Shown: one piece after another, positions 6,786-9,607 of the stretch
Numbering within the stretch: position 1 is the stretch's first letter
Layout of the letters: each line of letters starts with the position of its first letter
Assembly: GCA_964530165.1 (NCBI GenBank)
Contig: CAZGYE010000230.1
Location: 1-9,607, forward strand
Direction: 5' to 3'
Origin: CAZGYE01 sp964530165
GTDB lineage: Bacteria; Planctomycetota; Planctomycetia; Planctomycetales; Planctomycetaceae
Length of the DNA stretch: 9,607 bases
Program-made: the position numbers and the translations under genes
Notes under the pieces: generated by a model
Database searches by the model: none
What the model was told of the DNA's origin: nothing
What the model saw: the letters and a program-made list of their open reading frames with translations, nothing else

Positions 6786-6853
6786 TTCCCCGGCGAACTT
6801 TGACGCGATTGGGGAACTGACTGGCTTTGGTCGCTCTCCCTTACCCGACATCA

Positions 6854-8104
6854 CTACGGGCCCTTGTGGGTCTCAATACCAACCACATACTGCTTGATCG
6901 ACGCCTGATCGTAGGCCCCGTGGTAGGAGACCACGACGAGATCGCCGTTCTTGCGCATCCGCACGTCGCCGTAACCAGCGTCCTGCGTGTTGATGTCGAG
7001 ATGCAGCGGTGCACTCCAGGTTTTTCCTTTGTCTTCCGAATACCAGAGCCCAACGTTTCGCGTGGCCGGTTTTATGGAGACCTGATCGACACCGGTCCCG
7101 ATCAGTATGCTATCGTTCCACCATTGTGGGATGGTCTCTACCTTGCTCAAGTGCTTGAGATGCTTAAGAGTGTAAATTCTGGCGCGTTTCCATGCTTTCA
7201 CCTTGGAACTCATCCTGACCGGCTTGGTCCATGTTTTGCCCATGTCCTGGCTCCGGGTCAACCAGGGCAGTTCCGTCTTGAAGCCGCCTCGTATGACGAC
7301 GACAAGCTCGGTTTCGCCAACGCGTTCGAGACCGGTCTCAGAATCGCCGGTCCGATCCCAATTCCTCTCGCTATCGCAGCAACTGACGAATTCCCACGTG
7401 CGTCCGTTGTTAGTGGACTTGAGCAGGCCGGGAAGCGTCTTCCCCGGAGAGAACCATCGGGCGGAAAGTAACTTCCCCGGCTCATTCTGACGCCAGTCGC
7501 TGAGCCGGGAGGTGGCGTAGATCGTGTTGCCATCGAGGAAAGAATCCTGCGTCAGATCACCGCAACCCCCACCTGGGACGCCTCGAAACGTCACCTTGCT
7601 CCACTTGCTCCAGGTTCGGCCGTCATCCGATGAGACGGTGATCCACATACCACCGTGGCCCGGACGGCGCTGGCCCTGGCCGGGAGGGAAAATGGCGTCC
7701 ATGGCTGCAATCACCAAGTCCCCATTTGGCGCGAGGTAGATATACGGCTCGACGGGATCGTGTGGGGACTCCTTCGGGCTTGCAGCGCTGGGCAGCCCCG
7801 AGACCGGCTTGCCGTCCAGATAGGTATTCGGCGGCGCCCATGTCCGGCCTTCGTCGGCGGAAAACATGACTTCGATTTGGCCGCCGGGGGACTTCCAATG
7901 ATGGTCTGAATGGATATACGTCATCACCCAAACCCCGTTCGCCAGCACCTGAAGCGACGCCCGTGCGAAGTACCGTCCATCGTGGGTGGGTCGGATGGTC
8001 GTGACTTGCTTGATCGTCAACCGCACCTGGGCACTGGCGGGCGTTGCCAGGCCTGCCAACGCAGCGATGAACAAGCACAAAGCGGCTGTCGTTCTGTTGG
8101 TCAT
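6854..8104 (-). CDS. Secreted sialidase-like protein with five Asp-boxes (BNR repeat)
   Basis: A 416-residue protein with a typical Sec signal peptide (hydrophobic 7-20, likely cleavage after ASA at 23-25). Five Asp-box motifs S-x-D/N-x-G-x-T-W are spaced along the chain: S82-W89, S158-W165, S230-W237, S285-W292 and S356-W363. This is the hallmark of a six-bladed sialidase/BNR beta-propeller. HDGRYFARAS near 41-50 and the acidic and aromatic residues near YGDVRMRKNGDL (378-389) fit sialidase-superfamily architecture, but I cannot assign the arginine triad or the catalytic Tyr/Glu with confidence, so substrate and even catalysis are open. Such exo-sialidase-like proteins are abundant in planctomycete genomes. 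The start is supported by GGAG at 8112-8115, 7 nt before the ATG. It lies 103 nt downstream of the barrel gene, with no obvious terminator or convincing promoter between, so co-transcription is possible. Confidence 0.9.
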   Translation of the reverse strand: MTNRTTAALCLFIAALAGLATPASAQVRLTIKQVTTIRPTHDGRYFARASLQVLANGVWVMTYIHSDHHWKSPGGQIEVMFSADEGRTWAPPNTYLDGKPVSGLPSAASPKESPHDPVEPYIYLAPNGDLVIAAMDAIFPPGQGQRRPGHGGMWITVSSDDGRTWSKWSKVTFRGVPGGGCGDLTQDSFLDGNTIYATSRLSDWRQNEPGKLLSARWFSPGKTLPGLLKSTNNGRTWEFVSCCDSERNWDRTGDSETGLERVGETELVVVIRGGFKTELPWLTRSQDMGKTWTKPVRMSSKVKAWKRARIYTLKHLKHLSKVETIPQWWNDSILIGTGVDQVSIKPATRNVGLWYSEDKGKTWSAPLHLDINTQDAGYGDVRMRKNGDLVVVSYHGAYDQASIKQYVVGIETHKGP

Positions 8105-8207
8105 TGTCTTTCTCCAGGTCTGTGAAGATGTCGGATGGTGGCCGGGTCAGAGCGACAGCGATGCGATGCTCCGGTATTCCACGTCACACGAACGGCGGTG
8201 AATCGCT

Positions 8208-9296
8208 TTACCAAGTAATTCGTGTCCCGATGACGAGAACAGCATCCGGCTCGATGGTGGTCTTCAAGTCGCGGATGACAGGGAGTTGCAGCGATGCTTC
8301 CACGATGATTTGCGGCAGCGCGAGCTGGAAACCCGGAGCAGCAAACAACAGATGGCTGCCATCGGTCAGGTACGAGCCGTTCAACTCGAAAATGCTGCTC
8401 AGTTGCCAGAACTTTTCATCGAGCGTCTGGCCGGTCAGCAGGACGTAAGTGTACGCGGCGTCGTAACGCATTTCGTCGTGGCGGAATACGCCATCGCCGG
8501 TGTTGAAGTTCCAGAACACGTCCCAATCGAAGCCCCATTCCAGTGATTGATACGTCCAAACGGTGCCAATGAACGGGTCCCAAGAATCGGAGCTGAAGTC
8601 CTTGTCGTATGACGGCACTTCGAGGCCGCCGAAGACCGACCACCGCGTCGTTTCGCCCGGCTCGTCTTTCTCCCAGAAGCGATATTTGGCGAAAAACCGC
8701 ATGTCGCCCACGCCGAAGTCGTCGAGTTCTTTGAAAGCCCCTGTGGACATGGGCGGGCGGATGGTTCCGTCACGCTTCACCAACGGGACCACACCGAAAA
8801 CGGTCAAATCTTCTTTCACACCATAAGCCATCACCTGCGGGCTGACCAGCACGTTGAGATCGCGGTCGGCTGGGCCGGGGCTGCTGTGCGACTGCAGAAA
8901 TCGGAGCTGTGTGCGATAGACGTACTGCCCTTCCCCAGGCGCGATAGCGGTGTTGGTGTTGATGCCAGTGTTGCCGGAGAGGCGTTTGCGAATCTCCCAG
9001 AGTCTTTTCCGCGAGCCTTGTGACAACGTTCGACTTTCTCTGGACTCTGGACTCTCAACTTTGGACTCATTCAGTCCCGGCAAGGGCGGCCGTTGCGGGT
9101 CGCTGTCATCAAGGCCCGGCGACGGCGCTTTGGAAGTCTCCGGTTCGCTGCTGGGAGGCGAAGGTCGATCGACCGGCTGGCTGCCCGGACGCTCTCCTCT
9201 GCGCTCTTCACCCAGCCGCACGAGGAGATGGCACCCAGGAAATAACGTCAGCAAGAAAAGAATCAAACCGCCGAGGAGCAGCCGTTGTCGAAGCAT
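8208..9296 (-). CDS. Lipid-anchored predicted outer-membrane beta-barrel (MetA-pathway 'transporter'-like)
   Basis: A 362-residue protein. Residues 1-22 form a lipoprotein signal peptide with lipobox LFPG-C22. A disordered, Pro/Ser/Glu-rich linker follows to about residue 105. The rest (about 113-362) resembles outer-membrane barrels annotated as putative phenol-degradation MetA-pathway 'transporter' proteins: it begins near NTAIAPGEGQYVYRTQLRF (114-132), has alternating aromatic strands such as GFDWDVFWNFNTGDG, and ends in the aromatic signature TRITW. The substrate is unknown. The start at 9296 is chosen because AGGAG lies 7 nt upstream and because it gives a textbook signal peptide; in-frame ATGs at 9362, 9338 and 9332 lack ribosome sites. 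The linker at residues 77-86 is encoded by heptamer DNA repeats. The combination of lipobox and barrel is unusual; the barrel family call is from overall pattern only. Confidence 0.8.
   Translation of the reverse strand: MLRQRLLLGGLILFLLTLFPGCHLLVRLGEERRGERPGSQPVDRPSPPSSEPETSKAPSPGLDDSDPQRPPLPGLNESKVESPESRESRTLSQGSRKRLWEIRKRLSGNTGINTNTAIAPGEGQYVYRTQLRFLQSHSSPGPADRDLNVLVSPQVMAYGVKEDLTVFGVVPLVKRDGTIRPPMSTGAFKELDDFGVGDMRFFAKYRFWEKDEPGETTRWSVFGGLEVPSYDKDFSSDSWDPFIGTVWTYQSLEWGFDWDVFWNFNTGDGVFRHDEMRYDAAYTYVLLTGQTLDEKFWQLSSIFELNGSYLTDGSHLLFAAPGFQLALPQIIVEASLQLPVIRDLKTTIEPDAVLVIGTRITW
9041..9068 (-). repeat. Heptamer repeat inside the coding linker of the barrel gene
   Basis: Read on the minus strand there are four contiguous 7-nt units: GAGTCCA, AAGTTGA, GAGTCCA, GAGTCCA, followed by GAGAAAG. 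They encode part of the Ser/Glu-rich linker (about residues 77-86). Three of the four units are identical. Seven-nt units shift the codon phase each time, so the peptide is not a simple repeat. Confidence 0.7.
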
Positions 9297-9303
9297 CCGT
9301 ACT

Positions 9304-9308
9304 CTCCT
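9304..9308 (-). promoter_or_regulatory. Ribosome binding site of the barrel gene
   Basis: AGGAG on the minus strand with a 7-nt spacer to the ATG at 9294-9296. It decides the start in favour of the Met that opens the lipoprotein signal peptide. Confidence 0.8.
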
Positions 9309-9333
9309 GCGACCGGGAGTAGAGCGGTTCATA

Positions 9334-9362
9334 ATCATCGTGGTCGGCAAAATCGGCAGCAA
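9334..9362 (-). promoter_or_regulatory. Possible weak promoter for the barrel gene
   Basis: TTGCTG (9357-9362, 3/6 to TTGACA) and GATGAT (9334-9339, 4/6 to TATAAT) are 17 nt apart on the minus strand. A start near 9327 would give a leader of about 30 nt including the AGGAG site. The match is weak enough to occur by chance. Confidence 0.25.
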
Positions 9363-9531
9363 ACTTTACCGATTGCACCGACTTTTCTGGTTATCGGACC
9401 TGGAGTATGGTCCAGACTTGAGTGAAAATGTTGGAACAGGGCCGCTGTGCAGAACAGTGAGACGAGTCCACCAACCCCGCCTGTGTTATGCGCACCAATC
9501 GCTGCCTGACCGTTTTGGCGGGGAGGGACGT

Positions 9532-9606
9532 CTATGAGGACAGGTAGCGTTGCTTAGAAAGGACGCGGTAATTCAGGTCATCTGGACTATTTTTCGGCAG
9601 TTGGCG
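9532..9606 (-). CDS. Possible 3' tail of a gene entering from the right edge
   Basis: One minus-strand frame is open from the right edge for 24 codons and stops with TAG at 9532-9534. The other two minus-strand frames stop within about 35 nt of the edge. The peptide tail (ending RYLSS) is not recognisable. The paired arms at 9475-9523 lie just after its stop and could be a terminator. An open frame this short is expected by chance, so this is only a pointer. Confidence 0.15.
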   Translation of the reverse strand, partial: RQLPKNSPDDLNYRVLSKQRYLSS

Positions 9607-9607
9607 A

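Larger units (their letters stand above)
9297..9607. other. Non-coding upstream region of the barrel gene
   Basis: About 310 bases without a convincing gene. It holds the ribosome site and weak promoter of the barrel gene, a small inverted repeat (ggacc 9396-9400 / ggtcc 9409-9413), and a longer-range pair of 7-nt arms (ccccgcc 9475-9481 / ggcgggg 9517-9523, 35-nt loop). A short reading frame enters from the right edge on the minus strand and stops at 9532. No RNA gene was recognised. Confidence 0.5.

Noticed and set aside
6827..7471. A 214-codon plus-strand open frame opposite the Asp-box gene
   Set aside because: It is antisense to a protein with signal peptide and five Asp-boxes, and its translation shows no recognisable domain.
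9297..9362. Upstream starts for the barrel gene at 9362, 9338 or 9332
   Set aside because: They have no Shine-Dalgarno and would place charged residues ahead of an otherwise textbook lipoprotein signal; the ATG at 9296 has AGGAG 7 nt upstream.
8950..9537. A 195-codon plus-strand open frame across the start of the barrel gene
   Set aside because: It overlaps the lipoprotein signal and upstream region in antisense, is rich in Arg/Ser/Gly, and lacks a ribosome site.

Overview
The window looks like a piece of a high-GC Gram-negative chromosome, most likely from Planctomycetota (Pirellulales-like) or a close relative. That assignment is an inference. It rests on a very large acidic RTX/calcium-binding surface protein that embeds a sialidase-like domain, a secreted five-Asp-box protein, a Memo-family gene, and intergenic spaces that carry heptamer repeats and palindromes. 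No rRNA, tRNA, CRISPR array, transposase or phage gene was seen.

Layout. Positions 1-4473 (+) hold the 3' part (1490 codons) of one giant gene whose start lies left of the window. It alternates blocks of RTX nonapeptide repeats with a sialidase-like propeller region and two smaller inserts. A strong GC-rich hairpin follows it, then a heptamer-repeat/palindrome patch, then a small heptad-repeat (coiled-coil-like) gene at 4745-4984 (+). A short perfect hairpin at 4989-5011 marks the convergence point. Everything to the right is on the minus strand.

The minus-strand genes, in order of transcription from the right edge, are: a lipid-anchored predicted outer-membrane beta-barrel (8208-9296); a secreted Asp-box (BNR) sialidase-like protein 103 nt downstream (6854-8104); a palindromic repeat in the next gap (6714-6785); and a tight two-gene unit of a Memo-family protein (5814-6599) and a lipoprotein of the PEBP/YbhB family (5124-5792). 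The Memo/PEBP pair has a well-spaced sigma70-like promoter and is separated by only 21 nt.

Function. Most products are exported: a probable type I-secreted calcium-binding giant, two lipoproteins (one probably also a barrel), and a Sec-exported Asp-box protein. The theme is cell envelope and extracellular glycan or surface interaction. Only the Memo-family protein and the small heptad-repeat protein look cytosolic. I found no clear previously undescribed multi-gene system. The most unusual items are the sialidase-like domain inside an RTX array, the apparent fusion of a lipoprotein anchor to a beta-barrel, the Memo-PEBP pairing without AMMECR1 or radical-SAM partners nearby, and heptamer DNA repeats found both between genes and inside a coding linker.
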